From: Azophilus sp965221465
Lineage (GTDB): Bacteria; Pseudomonadota; Gammaproteobacteria; Pseudomonadales; Azotimanducaceae
Direction: 5' to 3'
Assembly: GCA_965221465.1 (NCBI GenBank)
Contig: OZ244892.1
Location: 2,170,001 to 2,234,000 of the forward strand
DNA length: 64,000 nucleotides
In this document: positions 34,687 through 43,060 of the stretch, one piece after another
How the letters are laid out: every line of letters starts with the position of its first letter
Numbering within the stretch: the first letter of the stretch is position 1
Program-made: the position numbers and the translations under genes
The notes under the pieces: generated by a model
Told to the model about the DNA's origin: nothing
Seen by the model: the letters and a program-made list of their open reading frames with translations, nothing else
Database searches by the model: none

Positions 34687-36320
34687 CCATGGCCGAACGC
34701 CTTGCCCCCGCCGACTCCGGCACGTCCGTATTCCAGGCGTTTCAGAACGCCGTGCGGACACACGGGGAACGACCGATGCTGTACCTCGTGGAAGACACCG
34801 CCCGGCGCTACGGGGATAGCCCCGGCGCCATCGGCTATGCGGAAGCGGATGCGCAGGTCCGCCCGCTGATCGCCGCTTATCGCAGCCTGGGGCTCGCACC
34901 CGGCAGCCGGGTCGCCCTGGGCCTGGACAACCGCCCGGAGTTCTTCTACCACTGGCTGGCTCTGAACGCGCTCCGCGTCAGCGTGGCGCCGCTGAACCCG
35001 CACTGGCGGTCCGCCGAACTGGAATACGTCCTGGAACACAGCGACGCGCGGCTCGCGGTCACGCTTCCCGACCGCCTGCAACAGGTTCGGCAGGCGGCGC
35101 CGGCAGATTGCAGGACCCTGGCGTCCGATGACCCATGGACGGCCCAGGGAGACGACGATGCCCCTGCGCCCGACGCGCACATCGGCGACGAGTGCGCGCT
35201 GCTTTATACATCGGGAACCACCGGCCGTCCGAAGGGATGCCTGCTCGACAACGAGTATTTCCTGAGTTCCGGCGCCTGGTACCGGGACCTCGGCGGCTAC
35301 TGCACCCTTGATCCGGGAGCAGATCGCCTGATTACCCCCCTGCCCATGCACCACATGAACGCCATGGCCACCTCGACCACGGCCATGCTCGTGACGGGCG
35401 GATGCATCGCGCCAGTCGATCGCTTCCATCCGCGTAGCTGGTGGGCGAGCGTTCGGGAATCCGGGGCAACGATCATGCATTATCTGGGCGTCATGCCGGC
35501 CATGCTCATGAACCTGCCCCCCTCCCCGTCGGACCGGCACCATGGCGTGCGCTTCGGTTTCGGCGCCGGCCTGAGCGGCGAATTGCACGCCGCCTTCGAG
35601 GAACGCTTCGGCATCCCCCTGATCGAAGCCTGGGCCATGACGGAGACCGGCTGCAGTGTCGCCGTGGCGGCACAGCAGGAACCGCGCAAGCTCGGCACCG
35701 GCTGCATCGGCCGGCCGCCTCCGCACATCGACTATCGCATCGTCGACGACGGCGGCCACGACGCCGTGGCGGGCCGGCCTGGCGAACTGCTGGTGCGCCG
35801 CGCCGGAGACAATCCGCGTCGGGGCCTGTTCCGCGGCTACCTGAAAGACACTGCCGCGACCGAAGCGGCCTGGGCCGGTGGCTATTTCCACACCGGCGAC
35901 CTGGTCTACCTGGATGCCGACGGCCTGCTGCACTTCGTGGATCGGAAGAAGAACGTGATCCGGCGCAGCGGCGAGAACATATCCGCAGTCGAGGTGGAAG
36001 AAACGCTGATCGAACACCCCGGCGTGGTTGCCGCAGCGGTTACCGCCGTGCCCGACGAGGTGCGCGGCGACGAGGTGTTCGCCTGCGTGATCACGGACAC
36101 CGGGGCGGAAGCCTGGCCGGAAACCGCGGATTGCATCGTCCGCCACTGCCTGGACAGGCTCGCCTATTTCAAGGCGCCGGGATACATCGCGCGCTGCGAC
36201 GAACTGCCCCTGACCGCCACCGAGAAGATCCAGCGCGCCGCTCTCGAGAAGCTTGCTGCGGAGCGCCTGGCGGCGGGCGAGTACATCGACACCCGGGCAC
36301 TGAAGGCCGGCCATGTTTGA
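34683..36320 (+). CDS. AMP-dependent acyl-CoA ligase
   Basis: A 545-residue adenylate-forming enzyme. The P-loop LLYTSGTTGRPKGC lies about residue 178-191; the A5-like motif IEAWAMTETGCS, the hinge region GYFHTGDLVYLDADG and the C-terminal FVDRKKNVIRRSGENISAVEVE follow. The final lysine motif TATEKIQRAAL contains the catalytic lysine. It would activate a carboxylic acid to its CoA ester for the thiolase and dehydrogenases downstream. The closest layout is the CaiC/long-chain type, but the substrate is unknown. It overlaps the dioxygenase beta gene by four bases. Confidence 0.92.
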   Translation: MTMAERLAPADSGTSVFQAFQNAVRTHGERPMLYLVEDTARRYGDSPGAIGYAEADAQVRPLIAAYRSLGLAPGSRVALGLDNRPEFFYHWLALNALRVSVAPLNPHWRSAELEYVLEHSDARLAVTLPDRLQQVRQAAPADCRTLASDDPWTAQGDDDAPAPDAHIGDECALLYTSGTTGRPKGCLLDNEYFLSSGAWYRDLGGYCTLDPGADRLITPLPMHHMNAMATSTTAMLVTGGCIAPVDRFHPRSWWASVRESGATIMHYLGVMPAMLMNLPPSPSDRHHGVRFGFGAGLSGELHAAFEERFGIPLIEAWAMTETGCSVAVAAQQEPRKLGTGCIGRPPPHIDYRIVDDGGHDAVAGRPGELLVRRAGDNPRRGLFRGYLKDTAATEAAWAGGYFHTGDLVYLDADGLLHFVDRKKNVIRRSGENISAVEVEETLIEHPGVVAAAVTAVPDEVRGDEVFACVITDTGAEAWPETADCIVRHCLDRLAYFKAPGYIARCDELPLTATEKIQRAALEKLAAERLAAGEYIDTRALKAGHV

Positions 36321-36458
36321 ACCCCTGCTCGTCCGTACACCAGCCCGCGCATCTCAGCCATTCCATGCTGCGGGCACCGTTCCCCTCACGCTCAACGATC
36401 AGGTACCCATGCGCGAAGCCGCTCGAATCGGACGCCGACCGGGTACACGTTTTCGCCC

Positions 36459-37646
36459 ATGATCGAGCCGAATTCCGACCGACAACAGGCTCCCTACACC
36501 GGCATCGCCGTGACGACCCCGGTCACTGTCGATTACACCCGCTATTCGAACCGCAGCGCCCACTGGTTCCTGGCCCGGGTGCTGCGCCGCCTGCTCGACG
36601 AGAGCGGCATCGACAAGGACGACGTGGACGGGCTGTGCGCCTCCAGCTTCCAGCTTGCACCGGACACGGCGGTGGGGCTCACCCAGCATCTCGGCGTTTC
36701 GCCCCGCTGGCTCGACCACATTCCCATGGGCGGCGCCTGCGGCGTGGTGGCGTTGCGCCGCGCAGCGCGGGCGGTACAGTGCGGCGATGCCGAAGTCGTG
36801 GCCTGCCTGGCCGGAGACACCAACCACGTCGACACCTTCCGCAAGATGCTCGGCAGTTTCAGCCAGTACGCCCAGGATGCGGTCTACCCCTACGGCTCCG
36901 GCGGCCCCAATGCCAACTTCGCGTTTCTCACCGATTACTACATGCGCGAGTACGGGGCGGAGCGCGAAGATTTCGGCAAGCTCTGCGTCGCCCAGCGCGA
37001 CAATGCCCTGGCCAACCCGAACGCGCTCTTCAAAACGCCGCTGACCCTGGACGATTACCTGAACGCCCGGGTCGTCACCGCGCCGCTGCACCTGTTCGAC
37101 TGCGTCATGCCCTGCGCGGGCGGCGAGGGCTTTCTGGTAACGACCGCCGAACGGGCCCGTGCGCTCGGATTGCCCCACGCCCGGGTGCTCGCCACCATCG
37201 AGCGCCACAATGCCTGGCCCGACGACCCCATCCAGATGCGCGGCGGCTGGGCCATGGACGCCGCTGCTCTCTACGCGAATGCCGGCAACGAACCCAAGGA
37301 CATCGACTTCCTGTGCACCTACGACGATTATCCCGTCATCAACGCGCTGCAATTCGAAAACCTGGGGTTCTGCAGCGACGGCGAAGCACCGGGGTTCATT
37401 CGCGAGCACGACTTCGCCTGGGACGGCGACTTCCCCTTGAACCCTTCCGGCGGCCAGTTGTCGGTCGGCCAGGCCGGTGCGGCGGGCGGCTACCTGGGGC
37501 TGGTGGAAGCCATTCGTCAACTCACGGGCACCGCCCTCGGCCACCAGGTCGCCGATGCCAGAATCGGGCTGGTCAGCGGTTTCGGCATGGTCAATTACGA
37601 CCGTGGCGTCTGCAGTGCCGCCGCCATCCTGTCGGGCAGTGATTGA
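36459..37646 (+). CDS. Thiolase-like protein (SCP-x / lipid-transfer type)
   Basis: A 395-residue thiolase-fold protein with the first active-site cysteine position kept (C94 in MGGACGVVALRRA). The later motifs are altered: where thiolases have GHP with a histidine, this has NPSGGQLSVGQAGAAGG, and the C-terminal CxG cysteine is missing (GFGMVNYDRG). This is the pattern of SCP-x/Ltp2-like proteins, some of which act as retro-aldolases with a DUF35 partner in steroid side-chain breakdown. The next gene, four bases away, encodes a DUF35 domain fused to an SDR. A carbon-carbon lyase or condensing role in that complex is the best inference. Confidence 0.88.
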   Translation: MIEPNSDRQQAPYTGIAVTTPVTVDYTRYSNRSAHWFLARVLRRLLDESGIDKDDVDGLCASSFQLAPDTAVGLTQHLGVSPRWLDHIPMGGACGVVALRRAARAVQCGDAEVVACLAGDTNHVDTFRKMLGSFSQYAQDAVYPYGSGGPNANFAFLTDYYMREYGAEREDFGKLCVAQRDNALANPNALFKTPLTLDDYLNARVVTAPLHLFDCVMPCAGGEGFLVTTAERARALGLPHARVLATIERHNAWPDDPIQMRGGWAMDAAALYANAGNEPKDIDFLCTYDDYPVINALQFENLGFCSDGEAPGFIREHDFAWDGDFPLNPSGGQLSVGQAGAAGGYLGLVEAIRQLTGTALGHQVADARIGLVSGFGMVNYDRGVCSAAAILSGSD

Positions 37647-37649
37647 ACC

Positions 37650-38894
37650 ATGACCGAACCCCTGCGCCGCCCGAAACGCAAGAACCCGATCCTGCGCACC
37701 CGGCTCCCCGTGGTGCCGCCCTGGACACGCAGCCGGGTGGCGCTCGGCATGACCGCAGCAGCAGCCCGGGGAAGCTTCGAATTGCAAAGGTGTTCGGATT
37801 GCGGCCGCATCCAGTACCCGCCCCGGGAAATGTGCAGCAGTTGCCTGTCGGTGGAACTGGCGTGGACGCCCATCGATGGCAAGGGGAAACTGATCTCGGA
37901 AACCGAACTCAACCACAGCCACGACCTCTTCTTCCGGGAGCGCCTGCCCTGGCGCCTGGGAATGGTGAAGCTGGACTGTGGGCCGAGCGTAGTGACCCAC
38001 CTGCACGGCGACGTTTCGCAACCGCCCTGCACGGTGCGCGTGGATGCGCGGCTGGATAGAGCCGGCCGCGGCGTACTGATCGCCTTTCCGGAAAAGGAGG
38101 CGCCGAACATGGCAGACGACAAGCAGTTGCGGGAAATGACCTGCGACCCCAAGTTCCGCAAGGTGCTGATCACCGACGGCAAGTCGGCGGTGGGCCAGGC
38201 CATGGTGCGGGCGGTGGCAGAGGCCGGCGCCAGTCTGATCTGGGTGGGTTTCGCCGAACCGTGGAAGCAGCCCCCCGGATTTCGCGAACTGGAATCCATT
38301 CCCGAGGTCACCCTGGTGCCATTGGACCTGACGGATGCGCGTGCCGTGCGCGAGGCGGGCGGTTCCCTCGGAGGACGGGTGGACATCCTCATCAACACGG
38401 CCGAGGCGCACCGCACCCATGGCGTGGCCTCGCGCTACGGCACCGACGTCGCACGCCTCGAAATGGACATCAACTATTTCGGCCTGCTGCGTCTCGCCCA
38501 GGAATTCGGCCCGGCCATGCAGTTCCGGGGCGCCGACGGGCAGAACAGCGCAGTGGCCTGGGTGAACATCCTGTCGATCTTCGCCCTGTCGAACTTTCCG
38601 CCCCACGGCACCTATTCCGCCTCCAAGGCAGCGGCATTCAGCCTGTCCCAGTGCATGCGCGCGGAATTCAAGCCGAGCGCGATCCGCATCGTCAACGTCT
38701 TCCCCGGCCCCGTCGACGACGACTGGAACCAGTTGATACCGCCGCCGAAACTGGCGCCGGAACGGCTCGCCGCCGACGTGGTGGCGGCGCTGCAGGATGG
38801 CGTCGAGGATGTCTATCCCGGCCCCGTGGCGAAGGAATGGTTGTCGCGCTATCGGGAAGACCCGAAGATACTGGAACGGGAGCTTTGCGAATGA
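37650..38894 (+). CDS. DUF35 zinc-ribbon/OB-fold protein fused to a short-chain dehydrogenase
   Basis: A 414-residue fusion. Residues about 40-145 form a DUF35 acyl-CoA-associated module: a zinc ribbon with C48, C51, C62 and C65 (RCSDCG...MCSSC), then an OB-fold. Residues about 168-414 form an SDR: a modified nucleotide loop LITDGKSAVGQAM, LINTAEAH in place of NNAG, a serine-containing SIFALS and the catalytic pair in TYSASKAAAF. DUF35 proteins normally partner thiolase-like enzymes and are usually separate. Here one chain could pass a product from the thiolase partner, encoded four bases upstream, straight to the reductase. Glycine-motif changes leave catalytic competence open. Confidence 0.87.
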   Translation: MTEPLRRPKRKNPILRTRLPVVPPWTRSRVALGMTAAAARGSFELQRCSDCGRIQYPPREMCSSCLSVELAWTPIDGKGKLISETELNHSHDLFFRERLPWRLGMVKLDCGPSVVTHLHGDVSQPPCTVRVDARLDRAGRGVLIAFPEKEAPNMADDKQLREMTCDPKFRKVLITDGKSAVGQAMVRAVAEAGASLIWVGFAEPWKQPPGFRELESIPEVTLVPLDLTDARAVREAGGSLGGRVDILINTAEAHRTHGVASRYGTDVARLEMDINYFGLLRLAQEFGPAMQFRGADGQNSAVAWVNILSIFALSNFPPHGTYSASKAAAFSLSQCMRAEFKPSAIRIVNVFPGPVDDDWNQLIPPPKLAPERLAADVVAALQDGVEDVYPGPVAKEWLSRYREDPKILERELCE

Positions 38895-39114
38895 GCGCCC
38901 GAGCACCGGTCATGCGAGTGGGTCACCAGCCCCGGCTACCCCTCATTCAACGACGCCAGCGCGAATGCCCTTCGGGGCACGGTCTCCGAGGACTGTTCTT
39001 CCTGCTGCCGCAAAGCCCCGGAATTACTCGAAAGGGAGTTGCGACGATCCGGCAGGCTGCGGCGTCGCCGGCGAACCCGCTCCGTCCATCGGAACCGGAC
39101 CGGGAGGCTTTCTC

Positions 39115-39849
39115 ATGAGCAGCGGTCGTACCGTATGGGTCACCGGCGGCAGTTCCGGCATCGGCGCAAACCTGTGCCGGCGCCTCCTGGACGGCGGCGC
39201 CGAGGTCGTGAGCTTTGCGCGGCGGCCCCCCGAATTCACGCACCCGAGTCTGCACGGCGTCGCCGTAGACTTGTCCGACCCGGCCGCTTCCCGTACCGCT
39301 GCAGAAGACGCCGCAGCCGCCTGGCCGGCGACGCGACTGGTGCACAATGCCGGTGCAATTCGCGAAAAACCCCTTGCCGATGTGACCGGGGAAGACCTGG
39401 ACCAGCTTACCGGTCTGCATCTCGGCGCCGCGATCGCGCTGGTCCAGACGCTGTTGCCGCTCATGCGAAGCGCCGGCCACGGACGCATCGTGCTGATGTC
39501 GACCCGCGCCATCGTCGGCCTGGAAAAGCGAACCGTCTACTCGGCCACCAAGGCCGGCCTGATCGGCATGGGCCGCACCTGGGCGCTGGAACTGGCCGCC
39601 GACGGCATCACCGTGAACATGATTGCCCCCGGCCCCATCGAGGACACGGAAATGTTCCACGACGTGATCCCCAAGGACAGCGACATGAGCCGCACGGTGG
39701 CGGACCGGGTGCCGGTCGGACGCTTGGGTACGCCGGCAGACGTCAGCCGCGCGGTGCTGTTCTTCCTCGACGACGACGCGGGGTTCGTGACCGGGCAGAC
39801 GCTCTTCGTCTGCGGCGGCACTTCCCTCGGCGGCATGAGTTTTACCTGA
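39115..39849 (+). CDS. Short-chain dehydrogenase/reductase
   Basis: A classical 244-residue SDR with cofactor loop TGGSSGIGANL (residues 10-20), HNAGAIREKPL, the catalytic serine in VLMSTRAIVG, YSATKAGL and NMIAPGPIEDTEMF. The C-terminus ends FLDDDAGFVTGQTLFVCGG, typical of FabG-like enzymes that use NAD(P)H on keto or hydroxy acyl substrates. GGGAGG precedes ATG 39115. It follows the DUF35-SDR fusion after 220 bases. That spacer contains a conserved-looking but startless frame and no confident gene. It likely supplies a redox step in the same pathway. Confidence 0.92.
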   Translation: MSSGRTVWVTGGSSGIGANLCRRLLDGGAEVVSFARRPPEFTHPSLHGVAVDLSDPAASRTAAEDAAAAWPATRLVHNAGAIREKPLADVTGEDLDQLTGLHLGAAIALVQTLLPLMRSAGHGRIVLMSTRAIVGLEKRTVYSATKAGLIGMGRTWALELAADGITVNMIAPGPIEDTEMFHDVIPKDSDMSRTVADRVPVGRLGTPADVSRAVLFFLDDDAGFVTGQTLFVCGGTSLGGMSFT

Positions 39850-40058
39850 AGTGCGGTTTCCAGCTGCTGCGAGCCCGGCGTTCCGACACGCCGAGTCGCA
39901 TCGATCGGGGGTCGTTTGTTGGATTCGCGGAGCCGCCGGGGTTCGGTGCAGGTATGCGCAGGCGATGAACGATGGCGCCAGGAGATCCGTTGTCCTCTAC
40001 TCACAACAAACTTGAGAATTCATACGAACTCGAGTAATCACTGAAGCGCGGAGCCACA

Positions 40059-40844
40059 ATGACTGCAGACCTGCTTGCCGAATTAACAGGATCGATCGCC
40101 CGGGGCGGCCTCACGGTCGTCGACCTGACCCAGACGCTGGACCCGGAATTCCCGCAGATAAGCCTGCCCCCCGAGATGGGTCAGTGCTGGCCGTTCCGCA
40201 TCGAGGAGGTCTCACACTACGACGACCGGGGCCCGGGCTGGTACTGGAACAACATTTCCTGCGGCGAGCACACGGGCACGCACTTCGATGCGCCCATCCA
40301 CTGGATATCCGGCCGCAATCTTCCGAACAACGCCACCGACACCATCCCCGTCGAGCACATGATTGCCCCGGCCTGCGTGCTCGACTGCTCGGAACAATCC
40401 CGCGAAGACCCCGACTTCCTGCTCACCGTCGATTTCATTCGCGACTGGGAGAACGAATACGGCCGCATTCCCCCCGGCAGCTGGGTACTGATGCGCACCG
40501 ACTGGTCGAAGATCACCGACCCCGCCGCTTTCCAGAACTACGACGAGGAAGGCCAGCACACGCCCGGCCCGGACGTGGATGCGGTGCGCCTGCTGGCCGA
40601 CGAACGCAACGTGCTCGGCTTCGGCTCGGAATCCATCGGCACCGACGCCGGCCAGGGCCAGCACCTCAATCCCCCCTACCCCTGCCACTACTACATGCAT
40701 GGCGCCGGCAAGTACGGTCTGCAATGCCTCGCCAACCTCGACCTGCTGCCACCCACCGGCAGCGTGATCCTGGCCGCGCCGCTGAAAATCCGCCGCGGCT
40801 CCGGCAGCCCCTTGCGGGTACTGGCCCTGGTTCCCGAAGCCTGA
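40059..40844 (+). CDS. Cyclase-family metal hydrolase (kynurenine-formamidase-like)
   Basis: A 261-residue member of the cyclase family (Pfam Cyclase). The metal-binding signature HTGTHFDAPIHW is present at about residues 71-82, preceded by VVDLTQTLDPEFPQ and followed by GSWVLMRTDWSK and GFGSESIGTD. Family members include kynurenine formamidase and isatin hydrolase, zinc- or manganese-dependent amide or lactam hydrolases. Kynurenine formamidase itself is usually shorter (about 210 residues), so an isatin-hydrolase-like or catabolic role is as likely. It closes the catabolic run; its own promoter may lie in the 209-base gap, which contains an imperfect inverted repeat ACTTGAG/CTCGAGT. Confidence 0.9.
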   Translation: MTADLLAELTGSIARGGLTVVDLTQTLDPEFPQISLPPEMGQCWPFRIEEVSHYDDRGPGWYWNNISCGEHTGTHFDAPIHWISGRNLPNNATDTIPVEHMIAPACVLDCSEQSREDPDFLLTVDFIRDWENEYGRIPPGSWVLMRTDWSKITDPAAFQNYDEEGQHTPGPDVDAVRLLADERNVLGFGSESIGTDAGQGQHLNPPYPCHYYMHGAGKYGLQCLANLDLLPPTGSVILAAPLKIRRGSGSPLRVLALVPEA

Positions 40845-41169
40845 CGGGTGCTGTTCACCGCTCGACCGAAGGGCAGCGAGGCGATCCGCTCGGCGACGCC
40901 AAAAGGTCTCGAGCGGGAGTCGCTGCGAAACCCGAAGCGGTCGTCCTGGAGAAGTGTGCAGCTTTGAATTGCCAAAAGCGACTAATTTCAAGTTGCCATC
41001 GACACGAAATTCTGGTCGTCAATTGGAGTCTCGCCGCAACCGAACAAACGACAGCACGTCGAGGCAGCCCGAGCCATTCCTGGCGCAGCCGTTTCCGTCC
41101 GATTGACCCCGTTTCGGGGTTTGAACCGTTCTATACGGTGTCAATCCTGAATGGAATCGGAGGTAAGAC
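40845..41169. other. Intergenic region before tonB
   Basis: No gene is seen in these 325 bases. A short hairpin ACCCCG-TTT-CGGGGT lies at 41106-41120, without a T-run, 50 bases before the tonB start. TTTGAACCG just after it could be part of an ECF-type promoter for the tonB-sigma operon, but the -10 part is not clear. GGAGG precedes ATG 41170. Confidence 0.4.
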
Positions 41170-41772
41170 ATGGTGGGAAGAATGATGTTCGGCGGCGCGT
41201 CGGGGGCAATGGCCACGGCCCTGCTGTTGCTGATGATGCAGGCGCTGATCAAGAGCGATCGAGACCCGTTTCAGCAGGTCTTCACGGGCAACATCGTCGA
41301 TTTCGTACCCGTGGAAGAAGAAATCGACGTTCCCGAACAGAAGCGCCTGCCGGAGCGGCCTCCTGAAGTGGACCAACCCCCGCCCGAACTGCCCAGGCAG
41401 ACGTTCCACGCCACCGGCAAAGGCCCGGGAATCGAAATCGGCCCGGTGGAAGACCACTCGCTGACAAACCCCGAGGGAACAGGTCCGTATGTGGACGGGG
41501 ACTACCTGCCGATCTTCAAGGTAGAACCCCGATATCCACACCGAGCGATTTCGAGAGGCATCGAGGGCCATGTGCTGCTGGAATTCACCGTGACCAGGAC
41601 CGGTTCGGTGCGAAATCCGGTCGTTGTCGAGTCCTCTCCGCCCGGCATTTTCGACCGTGCCGCCAAGGAGGCGGCCCTCAAGTTCAAGTACAAGCCGAGG
41701 GTGCTGCACGGTGCACCCATCGCAGTCTCGGGCGTGGTGAATCGCATCGTTTTTTCCTTGCAGGATTCCTGA
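41170..41772 (+). CDS. TonB-family energy transducer
   Basis: A 200-residue TonB-like protein: an N-terminal membrane anchor (about residues 9-27), a proline- and glutamate-rich periplasmic spacer (RLPERPPEVDQPPPELPRQ), and a C-terminal TonB domain (VEPRYPHRAISRGIEGHVLLEFTVTRTG... about 117-200). It links the inner-membrane proton-motive-force complex to outer-membrane receptors. ExbB and ExbD are not in the window. It is followed by an ECF sigma factor and a small membrane protein and then by a TonB receptor gene, so it probably serves that receptor. GGAGG supports the start. Confidence 0.93.
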   Translation: MVGRMMFGGASGAMATALLLLMMQALIKSDRDPFQQVFTGNIVDFVPVEEEIDVPEQKRLPERPPEVDQPPPELPRQTFHATGKGPGIEIGPVEDHSLTNPEGTGPYVDGDYLPIFKVEPRYPHRAISRGIEGHVLLEFTVTRTGSVRNPVVVESSPPGIFDRAAKEAALKFKYKPRVLHGAPIAVSGVVNRIVFSLQDS

Positions 41773-41892
41773 CCGGGCAACGCGTCGCGGCACGGGTCGC
41801 AAGGACCGCCGATGAGTCCGAATGGGGACTTTTCGGGAAGAGCCTGTTGAAATGAGTGTCGTCCACTCAATGGCCCGTGCAGCCAATTCGAG

Positions 41893-42450
41893 ATGATCCT
41901 GAAAGCGTCAGAACGCCGGAAACTGGCGGCAGCATCGGACGACGAGCTGATGTCCCGGTTCGCTGCCGGCAGCTACCCTGCTTTTGAAGCCCTGTACAAA
42001 CGGCACCGGGATGCCGTCTATCGCTATTTCGTTCGCGTCACCGACCCGGAAAGCGCAGCCGACGGGCACCAGGAAACCTGGACCCGAATCATCGCGAGCC
42101 GGCGCAAGTACCGGGCAAAAGGCAGTTTCCGCGCCTATCTCTTCACCGTGGCGCACAATGTGCGGGTCGACCATTTCCGCCGAACACCCCGGGAAGTTCA
42201 CGCCGAGGTCGAGGCAACAGGCAACGATTCGCCGGAATCGAACGTATCGGGTATCGAGATCGAAACGCGGCTGAAGAAGTTGATCGCCTCCCTGCCCACG
42301 AGCCAGAGAGAAGCCCTGATCATGCGCCGGGAAGCGGGGTTGACGATTCGGGAAATCGCTGCAATAACCGGGGTTACTGAAGAGGGAGTAAAAAGCCGGT
42401 TGCGGTACGCCATGAAGAAGCTGCGAAACGGGATGCAGGACCATGTCTGA
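41893..42450 (+). CDS. ECF-type RNA polymerase sigma factor
   Basis: A 185-residue sigma factor with only regions 2 and 4: ALYKRHRDAVYRYFVRVTDPESAADGHQETW and FRAYLFTVAHNVRVDHFRR (region 2), a short linker, then LPTSQREALIMRREAGLTIREIAAITGVTEEGVKSRLRYAMKKLR (region 4 helix-turn-helix). Such sigma factors direct RNA polymerase to a small regulon in response to an envelope signal. The next gene overlaps by eight bases and encodes a small membrane protein, a likely anti-sigma factor. With tonB before and a TonB receptor after, it probably controls uptake genes. Confidence 0.92.
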   Translation: MILKASERRKLAAASDDELMSRFAAGSYPAFEALYKRHRDAVYRYFVRVTDPESAADGHQETWTRIIASRRKYRAKGSFRAYLFTVAHNVRVDHFRRTPREVHAEVEATGNDSPESNVSGIEIETRLKKLIASLPTSQREALIMRREAGLTIREIAAITGVTEEGVKSRLRYAMKKLRNGMQDHV

Positions 42451-42757
42451 CGACTGGTTCCGCCGCTCCTATCGGTCGGACGAGTCGCCGCCGGCAGAGC
42501 TCGACGCGATAGTTCTGGCGGCCGCACGCCGCGCGACCCGGCGCTGGACCGTCCCCCTCATCGCCGCAGCCCTCCTGACGATTGCCGCCCTCGCCGTACT
42601 GGGGTTTCTGGTGACCCGCCACGAACAGTACGTGCCGTCCGCAACGGGGAGCGATCTCGCCGTACCCGTGGAGGGAACTACGGTCGACACGGAGTTCTCC
42701 CCGCCCGTGGAAGATGCAACGTCGCGCGATCGTGTCGCTCCGGCCACGGCCGACTGA
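42443..42757 (+). CDS. Small single-pass membrane protein, likely anti-sigma factor
   Basis: A 104-residue protein with a cytoplasmic N-terminus (SDDWFRRSYRSDESPPAELDAIVLAAARRATRRW), one transmembrane helix (about 36-58) and a short periplasmic tail. The gene overlaps the sigma-factor gene by eight bases. This position and topology are typical of ECF anti-sigma factors. However, the N-terminal domain is shorter than the classic zinc anti-sigma fold, and it has no HxxxCxxC motif. The role is inferred from context only. Confidence 0.75.
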   Translation: MSDDWFRRSYRSDESPPAELDAIVLAAARRATRRWTVPLIAAALLTIAALAVLGFLVTRHEQYVPSATGSDLAVPVEGTTVDTEFSPPVEDATSRDRVAPATAD

Positions 42758-42761
42758 TCCG

Positions 42762-42796
42762 GCAACTCACAAAAAATCAAAGAGTTGCGTATTTTT
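42762..42796 (+). terminator. Rho-independent terminator candidate after the sigma operon
   Basis: GCAACTC (42762-42768) pairs with GAGTTGC (42782-42788), and T-rich GTATTTTT follows. It lies five bases after the membrane-protein stop and would end the tonB-sigma operon before the receptor gene. The stem is modest and the loop A-rich. Confidence 0.5.
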
Positions 42797-43060
42797 CGCG
42801 GCCACCCCGAGCGCCCGGGCAGGCTGCACCTTGGCTATGCAGTCAATGCATGTCCATGCTTTGAGACGATTACCAGCGAATCAAACGACAACTGCTTGTC
42901 ATGGGCGGCGATGCGATGCAAGAATGTGCTGAACGCCCCGGGAGGCCGGCCCGACCACTACTGTTGCCGGCCTGGCCACGTCCATTCTCGAACAGGTCTG
43001 GCCGAAGAAACGGGGTTGTCAGTGAGGAAAATTGAGGAAGATTGAGGAAGGGAGTTGCTC
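42797..43060. other. Upstream region of the second TonB receptor
   Basis: No gene is apparent. Together with the terminator it makes a 303-base gap. It should hold the promoter used for the receptor, perhaps by the ECF sigma factor upstream, but I cannot assign -35/-10 boxes. GGGAG before ATG 43061 is the ribosome-binding site. Confidence 0.4.

Noticed and set aside
34671..36314. A 547-codon minus-strand frame
   Set aside because: Antisense shadow of the acyl-CoA ligase, whose motifs are all intact on the plus strand.
36399..38906. An 835-codon minus-strand frame
   Set aside because: It lies antisense to the thiolase and DUF35-SDR genes and is arginine/glycine/valine-rich low-quality sequence, a GC-rich shadow.
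38895..39114. Frame with EDCSSCC in the gap before the SDR gene
   Set aside because: It looks slightly protein-like and cysteine-rich, but has no start with a ribosome-binding site and turns arginine-rich; not enough to call a gene.
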